From Ilyobacter_A sp963668015 (GTDB taxonomy: Bacteria; Fusobacteriota; Fusobacteriia; Fusobacteriales; Fusobacteriaceae): DNA of 64,000 bases. Of the stretch, positions 1 through 9,194 are shown in pieces. The DNA is taken from positions 113,939-177,938 of the forward strand of contig CAXXCR010000010.1 of NCBI GenBank assembly GCA_963668015.2, read 5' to 3'. A program made the translations under genes and the position numbers. The notes under the pieces are model-generated. The model ran no database searches, had not been told where the DNA came from, and worked only from the letters and a program-made list of their open reading frames with translations. Positions within the stretch are counted from its first letter, which is position 1; the number at the start of each line of letters is the position of its first letter.

Positions 1-933
1 CCGGAATCGATGACGATATTGGGCGGCGGTGCAATAGGGGTAGAACTTGCACAGGCTCTCAGCAGGCTGGGAGTAAAGACCAAAATAGTAGAGATGATGG
101 ACAGTATTTTGTTCAAGGAAGATGCTGAACTGGTAGAAGCACTCAGTGAAAAATTGGAAGATGACGGTGTAGAACTGCTAACAAAAACCAAGGCAGTAAA
201 AGTTGAAAAAAAAGACGGCTCCATTATTGTGCATACGGAAAAAAACGGGGTTTCATCAAGTGTGATTTCAGATGCACTGCTCGTTGCCGTTGGCAGAAGG
301 CCAAATATAGATGGATTAAACTTAGATTCTGCAGAGATAGATTACAATAAAAAGGGGATAGAAGTCAACAAACACCTCCAGACTTCACAGCACAACGTTT
401 TTGCTGTAGGAGATGTGGTCGGCCCATACCAATTTTCACATATGGCAAACTACCAGGGGATAATTTCTGTACAAAATGCACTTTTCCCCGTTAAAAAGTC
501 CGCTGATTATTCCAATGTAGCGTGGTGCACATTTACGGACCCGGAACTGGCGCACGCAGGTTTAACGGAAGCCGAAGCAAGAGAAAAATACGAACACATT
601 AAAATATACAATTTAACTGAAGATAACCTGGACAGAGCTAAAGTAAAAAAAGGCGACATATTTAGGATAAAAATAATCTGCGATGACTCAAAAGAGAACC
701 GTATACTAGGAACTCATATCCTGGCCGAGAGAGCAGGTGAGCTAATCAGCGACGTACAGATACTGAGAACTCACAACATGCCCCTGCACGATTTGTCAAG
801 TGTGATATATCCTTACCCGACATATGGAGAAGTATTCAATAAACTGGGCAAGGAAGCCTATATAAACAAAGTACTGGCAAATCCATTTATAAATATAATA
901 AAGAACATTAGAAAAAAAGAGAATAAAAAATAG
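1..933 (+). CDS. FAD-dependent pyridine nucleotide-disulfide oxidoreductase, C-terminal part (5' end outside window)
   Basis: The reading frame is open from base 1, so the N-terminus, with the FAD-binding motif and redox-active cysteines, lies before the window. What remains is the NAD(P)H-binding Rossmann core (GGGAIGVELAQ), the second FAD contact (VFAVGDVVGP) and the C-terminal dimerisation domain (FTDPELAHAGLTEAEA). Family members are lipoamide dehydrogenase, mercuric reductase and related enzymes. The usual His-Pro-Thr active-site signature near the C-terminus reads YPYPTYGE, so the catalytic His is replaced by Tyr. This argues against a true lipoamide dehydrogenase and for a mercuric-reductase-like or uncharacterised subgroup. 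The substrate is unknown. A hairpin terminator follows directly. Confidence 0.85.
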   Translation, partial: PESMTILGGGAIGVELAQALSRLGVKTKIVEMMDSILFKEDAELVEALSEKLEDDGVELLTKTKAVKVEKKDGSIIVHTEKNGVSSSVISDALLVAVGRRPNIDGLNLDSAEIDYNKKGIEVNKHLQTSQHNVFAVGDVVGPYQFSHMANYQGIISVQNALFPVKKSADYSNVAWCTFTDPELAHAGLTEAEAREKYEHIKIYNLTEDNLDRAKVKKGDIFRIKIICDDSKENRILGTHILAERAGELISDVQILRTHNMPLHDLSSVIYPYPTYGEVFNKLGKEAYINKVLANPFINIIKNIRKKENKK

Positions 934-960
934 AGGGTTGCTGACCCTCTATTTTTTATT
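932..960 (+). terminator. Rho-independent terminator
   Basis: AGAGGGT/ACCCTCT stem followed by ATTTTTTATT, immediately after the flavoprotein stop codon. Confidence 0.85.
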
Positions 961-1015
961 CTCTTTTTTCCCTTTATAAACTTCTAAAGATCATAATAAA
1001 AATGCAAAAAAAGAT

Positions 1016-1693
1016 TTAATCAACCAGCCCAGTCTGCACCTCATCAATTAGCTTTTCGGAAAAATTATTAAACCTCAAAGCCTCTACAAGCTTTTCAAAC
1101 GGATATTCAAGCTCAATAATTTCAACATTTTCCCTGTTTTCATCTATATCCAATACGGCATAAGTTGCATTGGGAGAACCGATTTTTGGTTTACCTACAC
1201 TTCCACAGTTTATCACAAGTTTTCCGTGATGCCTGTAAAAATAAGGAAGATGAGTGTGGGCAGATACAAGTATATCCGCAGCATCTTCTAAAACCAACTT
1301 GTTTGTAAGCTCAGTCCCCTCATGCATATACTCTGTGATCTTTCTGGTACTGCCATGAACTAGCTTTATACTTTTCCCATACTTCTCAATCTCTATTTCA
1401 GCAGGCAGGTTTTTCAGCCACTGCAGGTTTTCATCTGTCAGCACCTTTACATTCCACTCTTTTGGGCTGCCCTCCCTGACTCTCCCTTCCACTATATCCA
1501 GGTCGTTGTTCCCGATTATTGTGGGGATATTATTGGTTCTTATACTATCTATAACTTCATTGGGAAAACAATGGTATGATGTCAAATCTCCCAAACAGTA
1601 AACTTCATCAATGCCCCTCTTTGATATATCCTCCAGCACCGATTCAAGTGCATATATGTTTGAATGTATGTCCGATATAAATGCGATTTTCAC
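1016..1693 (-). CDS. Calcineurin-like metallophosphoesterase (YfcE type)
   Basis: A 225-residue cytosolic phosphoesterase of the single-domain YfcE/MJ0936 type. The dimetal signature is complete and in order: DIHSN near residue 8 (D-x-H), GDLTSYH (GD), GNND, and SAHTHLP followed by a GSVGKP loop. Such proteins hydrolyse small phosphodiesters in vitro and their cellular substrate is often unknown. The ATG at 1691-1693 is preceded by a GGAGGG ribosome site. It stands alone, convergent with the flavoprotein and divergent from the c-di-GMP sensor gene. Confidence 0.88.
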   Translation of the reverse strand: MKIAFISDIHSNIYALESVLEDISKRGIDEVYCLGDLTSYHCFPNEVIDSIRTNNIPTIIGNNDLDIVEGRVREGSPKEWNVKVLTDENLQWLKNLPAEIEIEKYGKSIKLVHGSTRKITEYMHEGTELTNKLVLEDAADILVSAHTHLPYFYRHHGKLVINCGSVGKPKIGSPNATYAVLDIDENRENVEIIELEYPFEKLVEALRFNNFSEKLIDEVQTGLVD

Positions 1694-1906
1694 AATTTCC
1701 CTCCTGTAACATCTTCATATTATTTAGGTATTTTACAGCTCATTTAAAAATTAGTCAAATTTACTTTCAAATTAATTTTTACGGTAATTATGATAGATAA
1801 ATATTTCCTAACAGGAAAAACTGTATAGTTTTATAATATAATAGTCAAGTGATCGGAATTTTGTTAATAATTAAATTAACTCTACCTGCTATAAGGAGGG
1901 GTAAAC

Positions 1907-4102
1907 ATGAATAAAAGTAATTTCAGCAGTTTGAGCACAAGGATTCTTTTTGCACTTTTGTTAACCGGGATTATTCCGCTTATAATCTACTTGAACTTAA
2001 ATAAATTTATGGCAAAAAAATCTTTTCATATTCTGGAAAATAAAAGCATCCACTCCCAAATACAATACACCCAAAAGATTTTGCAAAACGAAATGGATTC
2101 ACTTGCCGTCACAGCCATGGAATATGCCACGTGGGATGATGTTTACCAAAAAATGAGCCTTAAACCATATGACAAAAAATGGTTTAAAAACAACTATTCA
2201 GACTGGCTGCCGCATAATTTAGACATCGACTTAATGGTACTGGCCAGTAACAGTAAGAAAATTTTGGACTCCCACGGACTGGAAAAAGTATCTGAAGATG
2301 AAGTATTTCAAACTAAAGCTGTTCGAGATATATTAAACGGTTCATTTTCTGATTTTGGCGAATTTCCAAATGGTATAATAAGCTATAATGACGGGTTGTA
2401 TATATTGGCTGTTGCACCAATACGTAGGACAGACCACACAGGGCCACCTAGAGGTGCCCTAATATTAGGAAAACAAATTTCTCCAAAACTCCTTGAATCT
2501 ATAAAGGAAAAATTCGGGTATGAATTGTCTGTAGTAGCTGAAAATCAATTAATAGGCAACAGCAACACTCAGAAGCTTTTAAATAAATTTCATAAAATTT
2601 TGCTGAAAAACAAAAAAACTATAGTGGAGCTGGACAATTTTAATATTGCAGGACTAATCGTTTTTCCAGATATATACGGTCTAAAAGATATTAAGGTATA
2701 CACTTTTTTATCAAGAGATGTTTTTTCGTCAACTATCCAAATGCTGAATAAAAACATCCACTTCACCCTTATCGCCAGCTTTATTTTGATTTTTGTACTC
2801 AGCTACTGGTTGAGAGGCCTAATAGCATCGCCCATAGTCTCATTGGAAAAACAGATAAAAGATATGAATGAACAGAGTACTTTGAAATACATTAAGAGTA
2901 TTGGAAGTATAGAAGTAAAAAGTCTGGTGAAGTCATTTAATCTTTTGGTGGACACAATCCATAAAAAAGAGTATGAAAACAAAACCTTGAAGCTCAAAAA
3001 CAATACCGATGATCTTACTTCACTCTACAATCACAGACATTGCCATGAAATACTCAAACTTGAATCTACTTCAAAGTTCAAACCAATGTCCATTATATTT
3101 ATGGACGTGGATAAGTTTAAAGCCATAAACGACAGTTATGGCCATGTTTTGGGCGATGAGATACTCAAGATAATTGGAAAAATTTTAAAAAAACATCTAT
3201 CAAAAGAAGTAAAAGGATTTAGATACGGCGGAGATGAATTTGCCATTATTGCTCCAAACTTTTCACTGGATAAAGCCTACCTACTTGCAGAAAATATAAG
3301 ATCTCACATCGTCAGATCAAGAAAACTCAATAATTTTTCTCTAGGGTTTCCCATAACTGTAAGTTTAGGAGTAGCATCTTTTCCAGATCACTGCAAGTCC
3401 CGCTCAGAGCTTTTGAACAAGGCTGACAGGGCTATGTATTTTGCAAAGCAGAACGGAAGAAATCAATCCTATATATACAATGAAAATATAGAAAATTTGT
3501 TATCAGAAAATAGCGAAAATTTCAGGCAAAAAGAAATTATGCTGGATTCAACCTTAGCCTTTGCTGCCGCAATAGATGCAAAGGATCATTATACGGGGAA
3601 TCATTCAGAAATGGTGACAAAGTATTCCCTGTTAATCTCAGAAAAGCTCGGAATTTCAGACGAGGATAAGTATTTCTTAAGAATAGGAGCCCTACTGCAT
3701 GACTGCGGGAAAATAGGCATCCCCGATGATATTATCGGAAAAAAAGACAAGCTCTCACCAGAAGAATATGACATTATAAAGCAGCACCCCATCCTCGGCA
3801 ATACCATTCTAAAGCACATTATAAACAGCGAAGCAATAATGTCCTGTGTGAGAAACCACCATGAAAGGTGGGACGGAAATGGTTATCCAGACGGACTTTC
3901 GGGCAATTCCATACACCTCAATGCCAGAATAGTGTGTATAGCTGATGCATTTCACTCCATGATTTCAGACAGACCCTATAGAAAGGGTATGAAGATCGAG
4001 GAGGCTGTAGAAGAGTTGAAAAGAAACAGTGGAACTCAGTTTGATTCAAATCTGGTAGAACTATTTATACAGGCACTAAACGAAACAGAAGAATACTTAT
4101 AA
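1907..4102 (+). CDS. Membrane sensor with CHASE4-like, GGDEF and HD-GYP domains
   Basis: A 731-residue bifunctional c-di-GMP protein. Transmembrane helix 1 spans about residues 12-32. A periplasmic CHASE4-like sensor follows (YATWDDVY near residue 65 is its hallmark). Helix 2 lies near 287-305 and a HAMP-like linker follows. The GGDEF domain has an intact RYGGDEF at 439-445, predicting diguanylate cyclase activity. I see no RxxD inhibitory site in front of it. The HD-GYP domain keeps H598-D599 (LLHDCGKIG) and GYP at 659-661, predicting phosphodiesterase activity. Both activities therefore appear possible, and the net direction cannot be read from sequence. The ATG follows an AAGGAGGGG ribosome site. 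The gene is monocistronic. Confidence 0.9.
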   Translation: MNKSNFSSLSTRILFALLLTGIIPLIIYLNLNKFMAKKSFHILENKSIHSQIQYTQKILQNEMDSLAVTAMEYATWDDVYQKMSLKPYDKKWFKNNYSDWLPHNLDIDLMVLASNSKKILDSHGLEKVSEDEVFQTKAVRDILNGSFSDFGEFPNGIISYNDGLYILAVAPIRRTDHTGPPRGALILGKQISPKLLESIKEKFGYELSVVAENQLIGNSNTQKLLNKFHKILLKNKKTIVELDNFNIAGLIVFPDIYGLKDIKVYTFLSRDVFSSTIQMLNKNIHFTLIASFILIFVLSYWLRGLIASPIVSLEKQIKDMNEQSTLKYIKSIGSIEVKSLVKSFNLLVDTIHKKEYENKTLKLKNNTDDLTSLYNHRHCHEILKLESTSKFKPMSIIFMDVDKFKAINDSYGHVLGDEILKIIGKILKKHLSKEVKGFRYGGDEFAIIAPNFSLDKAYLLAENIRSHIVRSRKLNNFSLGFPITVSLGVASFPDHCKSRSELLNKADRAMYFAKQNGRNQSYIYNENIENLLSENSENFRQKEIMLDSTLAFAAAIDAKDHYTGNHSEMVTKYSLLISEKLGISDEDKYFLRIGALLHDCGKIGIPDDIIGKKDKLSPEEYDIIKQHPILGNTILKHIINSEAIMSCVRNHHERWDGNGYPDGLSGNSIHLNARIVCIADAFHSMISDRPYRKGMKIEEAVEELKRNSGTQFDSNLVELFIQALNETEEYL

Positions 4103-4112
4103 TGATAAAGAT

Positions 4113-4146
4113 CTCCGCTGCATATGCAGCGGAGAGCTTATTTTAA
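4113..4146 (+). terminator. Rho-independent terminator
   Basis: Perfect CTCCGCTGCAT/ATGCAGCGGAG palindrome followed by a T-rich run, between the sensor gene and the convergent Nudix gene. Confidence 0.8.
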
Positions 4147-4166
4147 CTAATTTCATCTTAGACATC

Positions 4167-4790
4167 CTAATCAAAAATTGTTTCATGAAACTCCTTTTGT
4201 CTGACATCAAAGCAAAGCTTTATTTCTTCTTTAGTATTTCTATTTAACGAAAGGGAAGGCAGATTATCCAAATCAAAAAATTTGGCATCCGAAGTCTCTA
4301 TATTCTGTTGAAATTCACCGTCTACATAATCACATTCAACAAAAATCTTATATATGCCATAAGGCATTGGACACACATATTTTTTTCTTCTGTCAAATAT
4401 TCCTATTACTCTTTTCGGATCAACATCCACCCCGGCTTCTTCTCTCGACTCTTTTACAACATTTTCCATAAGAGAACAGTCAACATCTGCCCATCCCCCA
4501 GGGAGCGCCCACAATCCATCTATCTGCTCTTTCACCATAAGAATTTTGCCATCTTTAAATATTGCTGCCCTTACATCTATTTTAGGTGTTTGATAGCCGT
4601 TCTCGTTTGCAAAAAGACTCCTTATTTTTTCATGTTCAATTTCTGTGTAAGTATGAATTATGTCTATACTTATATCCCTTATCTGTTCAAATCTTTCTCT
4701 GTCGTATTTATTTTCTGAATAAGTTAATCCTGCCTGTGCAATGGACTGTAGCTTTTTTGCGTACTCCAGCCACTTAGGTTCCATGCTCAT
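4167..4790 (-). CDS. Nudix hydrolase with N-terminal helical domain
   Basis: A 207-residue protein. Residues 1-70 form the helical Nudix_N domain (WLEYAKKLQSIAQAGLTY) found in Bacteroidetes/Firmicutes ADP-ribose or nucleotide-sugar hydrolases. The Nudix box lies near residues 100-122. Its core KESREEAGV keeps the metal-binding ExxEE, but the first conserved Glu of the box is Cys (GGWADVDC) and the usual Arg is Lys. The substrate is probably a nucleoside diphosphate derivative. It is convergent with the c-di-GMP sensor gene, with a ribosome site GGGGGAG upstream of the ATG. Confidence 0.85.
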   Translation of the reverse strand: MSMEPKWLEYAKKLQSIAQAGLTYSENKYDRERFEQIRDISIDIIHTYTEIEHEKIRSLFANENGYQTPKIDVRAAIFKDGKILMVKEQIDGLWALPGGWADVDCSLMENVVKESREEAGVDVDPKRVIGIFDRRKKYVCPMPYGIYKIFVECDYVDGEFQQNIETSDAKFFDLDNLPSLSLNRNTKEEIKLCFDVRQKEFHETIFD

Positions 4791-4933
4791 ATAAAATCTC
4801 CCCCGCTTCTATCTTCTATGATCTATAATCTTAGTTATATATTATACCCTTTACAGTAGGCCATGTAAGATTAACGGCCATAAATACATAAACTCGGATA
4901 TTTATCTTTCATATGTATTATACCCCCTAAAAT

Positions 4934-4941
4934 ATTTTTGC
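4934..4941. repeat. Target-site duplication, left copy
   Basis: ATTTTTGC directly before the left end of the IS256-type element, repeated exactly at 6298-6305. Confidence 0.88.
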
Positions 4942-6297
4942 GATAGTGTAAAATAATATTCGCAAAAGTTTTTTTGGCAAAAAAGAAAGCCATTGATTAC
5001 TCCGTATAGATTAAGCGACTAAACAAAATCTTAAAAGGAGTTGGTAATCAATGGCTAATAGTAATTCTACCCCATCTTTTCATGAAATGCTATTAAAATT
5101 TATCGGAGAGGCTGATCCAATGCTTTCTATGCTTCAATGGCTTTGTGATGAAATGATGGAGGCTGAACTTAAATCTAAAATTGGAGCATCAAAATCTGAA
5201 AGAAACTCTAAGCGCACAGCTTATCGTTCAGGATATCGTTCAAGAAGATTTGATACTAGGATGGGTACTATGTATTTAATGGTTCCCAAGCTTAGAAAAG
5301 GAGGGTATATTCCTTTTTTTATCAACGAAAAAAAGCGCTCAGAAGTAGCGCTGCTTAATGTTATCCAAGAAGCATATATCAACGGAGTATCTACACGTAA
5401 AATTGAAAAATTGGCTAAAAGTCTTGGTATAGACTCTATTTCTCATGGGCAAGTATCTAATATCACACGTGAATTAAATGAGCAGGTTGAGGAGTTTAGA
5501 AATAGACGCCTAGACGAAACTTATCCTGCCATTTGGGTAGATGCGCTTTACGAAAAAATTAGAGATGGTAAAAGAGTTAGAAACATGGCTGTTCTTGTGG
5601 TATCGGCTGTGACTATGCATGGCAGAAGAGAAATTTTAGCCATCGAACCAATGATGGAAGAATCTACAGAAACCTACACAATTCTTTTTGATAACTTGAA
5701 ATCTAGAGGAGTGGAGGACGTGTGGTTGATTATTTCTGATGCGCATAAAGGTCTTATGAAAGCTGCGCAAAGCTCCTTTAACGGAAGTTCATGGCAAAGG
5801 TGTAAGGTTCATTTTATGAGGAATATATTAGCACATATCCCATCAAAAGAAAAAAAGAGCTTTTCTAGCAAATTGAAACAAATATGGCTTCAATCAGACT
5901 ACGAAAGCTCTAAAGTCTATGCTTTTAATTTTATGGAAGAATACGAGAATAAATACCCAAAGGCAATTCAATGTTTAGAAGAAGGCCTAGAGGACTCCCT
6001 GCAATTTTATCATTTTCCAGAAATAGATTCTAGAAAAATTTCCTCAACTAACGTCCTTGAGCGCTTAAACAGGGAAATCAGAAGACGCAGTAATGTTATA
6101 GGGATTTTTCCAAGTTTAGACTCATATATCAGATTAATTACTACTTACATGATCGAGTACAGTGAGGATTGGTCAGTTGGCAGATCCTACATTAATCCAA
6201 AAGTAATAGAAACAACTAAAGAAAATAGAATAAAAGTTGCCTAAATCTTAACATGGGGTATCAGTGAAGTTTTTGCGAACTTATCTTGACACAATCC
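4942..6297 (+). mobile_element. Complete IS256-family insertion sequence
   Basis: A 1356-bp element with one transposase gene. Imperfect inverted repeats of about 26 bp lie at 4942-4967 and 6271-6297; both share the block TTCGCAAAA read inwards and start with GAT(A/T)GTGT-like ends. The sequence ATTTTTGC occurs immediately outside both ends (4934-4941 and 6298-6305). This 8-bp target duplication matches IS256-family behaviour and suggests the copy arrived by simple transposition. Confidence 0.93.
5051..6244 (+). CDS. IS256-family (mutator-type) transposase
   Basis: A 397-residue DDE transposase that cuts and copies its own element. Motifs: the N-terminal region recognising the inverted repeats (residues 1-90, with basic KSERNSKRTAYRSGYRSRRF), the first Asp in YPAIWVDALYEK, the second Asp in IISDAHKGL, and the catalytic Glu in NVLERLNREIRRR near the C-terminus. 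Length and motifs are normal for the family, with no frameshift, so the protein is probably functional. A GGAGTTGG ribosome site precedes the ATG. Confidence 0.95.
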   Translation: MANSNSTPSFHEMLLKFIGEADPMLSMLQWLCDEMMEAELKSKIGASKSERNSKRTAYRSGYRSRRFDTRMGTMYLMVPKLRKGGYIPFFINEKKRSEVALLNVIQEAYINGVSTRKIEKLAKSLGIDSISHGQVSNITRELNEQVEEFRNRRLDETYPAIWVDALYEKIRDGKRVRNMAVLVVSAVTMHGRREILAIEPMMEESTETYTILFDNLKSRGVEDVWLIISDAHKGLMKAAQSSFNGSSWQRCKVHFMRNILAHIPSKEKKSFSSKLKQIWLQSDYESSKVYAFNFMEEYENKYPKAIQCLEEGLEDSLQFYHFPEIDSRKISSTNVLERLNREIRRRSNVIGIFPSLDSYIRLITTYMIEYSEDWSVGRSYINPKVIETTKENRIKVA

Positions 6298-6305
6298 ATT
6301 TTTGC
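6298..6305. repeat. Target-site duplication, right copy
   Basis: ATTTTTGC directly after the right end of the IS256-type element, identical to 4934-4941. Confidence 0.88.
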
Positions 6306-6509
6306 CAAATAGTTATCTAAAAAAATAAAAACAAAATTATACAATTTTTACCGAATAAACGGACTCCTCTAATGATAACAATCGCATAAAAATATAGATT
6401 TAATCTTGTTCTACGTGAAATTCAATCATTCTGCGACATAGATTTTGTATTCGATTTTCTATTTATATTCATTGATATAATTCATGAATAAATTTATTAT
6501 TAAGAAATA

Positions 6510-6540
6510 AAAGAAAGAGCATATGCTCTTTCTTTTATTA
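6510..6540 (-). terminator. Hairpin terminator of the broken cyclase locus
   Basis: AAAGAAAGAGC/GCTCTTTCTTT palindrome just downstream of the minus-strand cyclase remnant. The flanking sequence is A/T-rich on both sides. Confidence 0.65.
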
Positions 6541-6556
6541 AAATCAGTATAACAAT

Positions 6557-8571
6557 TTATTTGACTCCACAATTTCTTCCACAACGTTTTGCCTTATAAA
6601 GTTTTTCATCTGCTATAAAAATGAGCTTTTCCAAATCCGCCTCACTTGAAGAGGCTACACCTGCACTTACCGTAATATTTATCCTCCCCTGATTAAAACT
6701 TAAGTTTTCAACTCTCTTTCTTATCCTTTCAAATATTCTCCAAGCTTCTTCTAGATCAGTGTTTGGCAAAACAATCAAAAATTCTTCTCCTCCATACCTT
6801 CCAACAGTATCCCCTTCCCTAAGGCTCACCTCTAAAATTGAAGCTAATTCTTTAAGAACTTGGTCTCCGACAACATGTCCGTAGTTATCATTTATTTTTT
6901 TAAAGTGATCAATGTCGCAAAAAATTAGAGATACTTCACGGCCATTATCACGAGAGTTCTCATCCGCTTTTTTTAAATATTTAACGATATATTTCTTGTT
7001 AAATATTTTTGTCAACCAATCTTTTGTATTCTCTTCCTTTAAACGCATCTTTTCTTTTTCCAACTCATTATTAATTTCTTCCATCTTATGGAACTCTTGC
7101 TTGGTTTCGGTAATATCCTTAGATACACAAATATACCCTTGTACGCCTTTATCAGCAGACTTCAGCGGAGTAAAAATAGATGACAACACCGAATTTTTTC
7201 CCTTTGAATTTACAAAAGTAGTCTCAATATTTTCAGCTTTGCCGGTATTTTTAATATTAACAACTACTTTATCAGCATCGAATGTTTTTCCAAATATCGA
7301 ACCTAATGCTCTCCCTTTTAAATATTCTAAATTATACCCCAAAAACTTCAGGCCATGTGTATTTATATGCTTTATCCTAAATTTATTATCCAAAATTATA
7401 AACAGTTCACCCGCGGAATCAATAATGTTTTCCAAGTTTTCTTTTAATGCCAGTGTACTATGCAGTTTTAACGACATTTCATTAAATGAAATGGCAAGTT
7501 ATCCAATTTCGTTATTCCCATATACCTCTGTATATTCACAAAGATTTTTATCGGATATTTTTTTTACATGCCGAGTGAGATCTTTAATAGGCGCACTTAT
7601 TAGACTAGTGGTTATAAAAAATATCATTGTAAGAGCCGCTATAATGTAAGCTCCCAAGGTAAAAAACATATTCATAGCTGTTCTATGAATTTTTTCATCA
7701 ATTTCACTATAATCATAATTCAGACGTACAACCTTTAAAGAATCATCTAAAATATTAGAAGAAGTATTTATAAAAATATACTCTGTTTCTGCAAGTTCTT
7801 TTTTGTATTTTTCTTTATAATTCTGTTTCGAGGCTAAAACCTTATCGATAATTCTAGTCTCCTCGGGATCAAAAGTTTTAGTGTAAGTTTTCAAATTTAC
7901 ATGATGCATATCATAAACATCTAAACTCTTTACATAAGGATTATTCAATCTCAAGTTTTTTTCCATTTTGCCGTAGTCAATTTTTCTTATATATTTCTCA
8001 ATTTCTTCAGAAGAAATACCAACTTCCAAGATATAGTTGTGATCATTAGTTGGGATATACCCCCATTTCCTCAACTTATTTGTTCTCAGTTCGGAAGTTA
8101 ATTTTGAAATTTCAATCTTATTATTAAGCCTTAGTTTATTAAGTCGCTCATAGAATTCTGGAATTTCTTTAAAATCTATTCCAATAGCAGTAATAAAGCT
8201 AGAATATATTATAACTCCATCTTTGTTGATTATATAGAAATCCATCAAGTTGTTATATTTTTTTTCATTTGCTGCATCTTAATTTGGCTAAGATCACCTC
8301 TATGTTTTTCATATTCACTGTGGAAAAAAGTCAAGCCTTCTATCATTACCTGGTCATAATAACCGGATACAAATTCATATGTTTTCTCTGTATTCTTTAT
8401 GCTACTTAAAACAAAACCTCTGGATTGGTTTACAGCTATCTCTGTATTTTTTAAAATATCATTTTTTAAATTTATATAATTTGATACAAATGTAAATATA
8501 AGTATAGGAATAATTATCAATATCATAACCAATATGGCACTATAATGTATTGAAATATCTTTTAGTTTCAT
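6557..8571 (-). pseudogene. Membrane PAS-GGDEF diguanylate cyclase, broken by one frameshift and one nonsense codon
   Basis: Three adjacent minus-strand pieces form one sensor of about 670 residues. Piece 1 (8571-8245) has a signal-anchor helix and the start of a periplasmic sensor. A run of eight A's (minus strand) at its end shifts frame; shifting by one base restores KKKYNNLMDFYIINKDG. Piece 2 (8248-7499) ends in a second helix and a HAMP domain. It stops at TAA (7499-7501) in the middle of the HAMP signature NNEIG-stop-LAISFNEM, and piece 3 continues in the same frame. Piece 3 (to 6557) carries PAS and GGDEF domains with GGEEF and an upstream RxxD (REGD) inhibitory site. The GGDEF part could still be made from an internal start. 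The ATG at 8571 has a GGGAGG site. Sequencing error at the A-run is possible; the TAA is harder to explain that way. Confidence 0.85.
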
Positions 8572-9100
8572 AAGCATTTCCTCCCAAAACTAGCTATTAA
8601 CTTAATAATAATAGCCTATATATAAATTCTTTTACTGCAAATTAAAAAAAATCCCCCTAAATTTTTTTGATTTGTCATATTAAGTTAAAAACAAGTATTT
8701 TTGTCGGTTTTAAAAATATTCTATAACTAAAAACTGTAATAAAGATAAGAAAGTCTGATATATAAAAAAATATCGTCTGGATACTTTGATATTCACTATA
8801 ATATTACATATAAATACCAGAGGGAAAGCAATATTTAAAATTTTAATCTCTAAAATTCTCGCTTTAAACCTATTAGTGTTACTTCTATTTATTGCATTAC
8901 TTGGAGTTTTTTCTAAGGATTATCCTTGCCCAATTTTTTATTATTATCCTAAATGCTCTTTTTTTGTTGCGGCTTTCAAGTAAAAATTTATGCTCTATAG
9001 TCTCCTAGAAGTTTGTTACCAAATATTTTATCTTTATGAGTCCTAATGTGGCAGAGTTTAAACTAAATACCCTGGTTCTGCTTCGTCTGTTTACAAAAGA
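8572..9100. other. Non-coding A/T-rich gap
   Basis: I see no supported gene here. A 65-codon frame at 8786-8983 would start at TTG without a ribosome site and is rejected. Confidence 0.5.
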
Positions 9101-9136
9101 ACCCCCCCCCTTCAAGTAATACTCGAAGGGGGGTTG
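9101..9136 (-). terminator. metA terminator with a C-run stem
   Basis: CCCCCCTTC/GAAGGGGGG hairpin; on the minus strand it is followed by TTCTTTTG. The plus strand shows an uninterrupted run of nine C, so the stem can slip. Confidence 0.7.
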
Positions 9137-9194
9137 ACACAATTTTTATTAAATTCCAAGCCCAGCTTGACGAAATGGCCTAACGACTCCCATT

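Noticed and set aside
8786..8983. 65-codon frame with a hydrophobic stretch and Cys residues (perhaps a DUF2752 remnant)
   Set aside because: Starts at TTG without a ribosome site; only a shift of frame would give a CCG-type motif; too weak to call.
9102..9110. C9 tract as a phase-variation switch
   Set aside because: It lies in a terminator stem between genes, not in a coding frame or promoter spacer.
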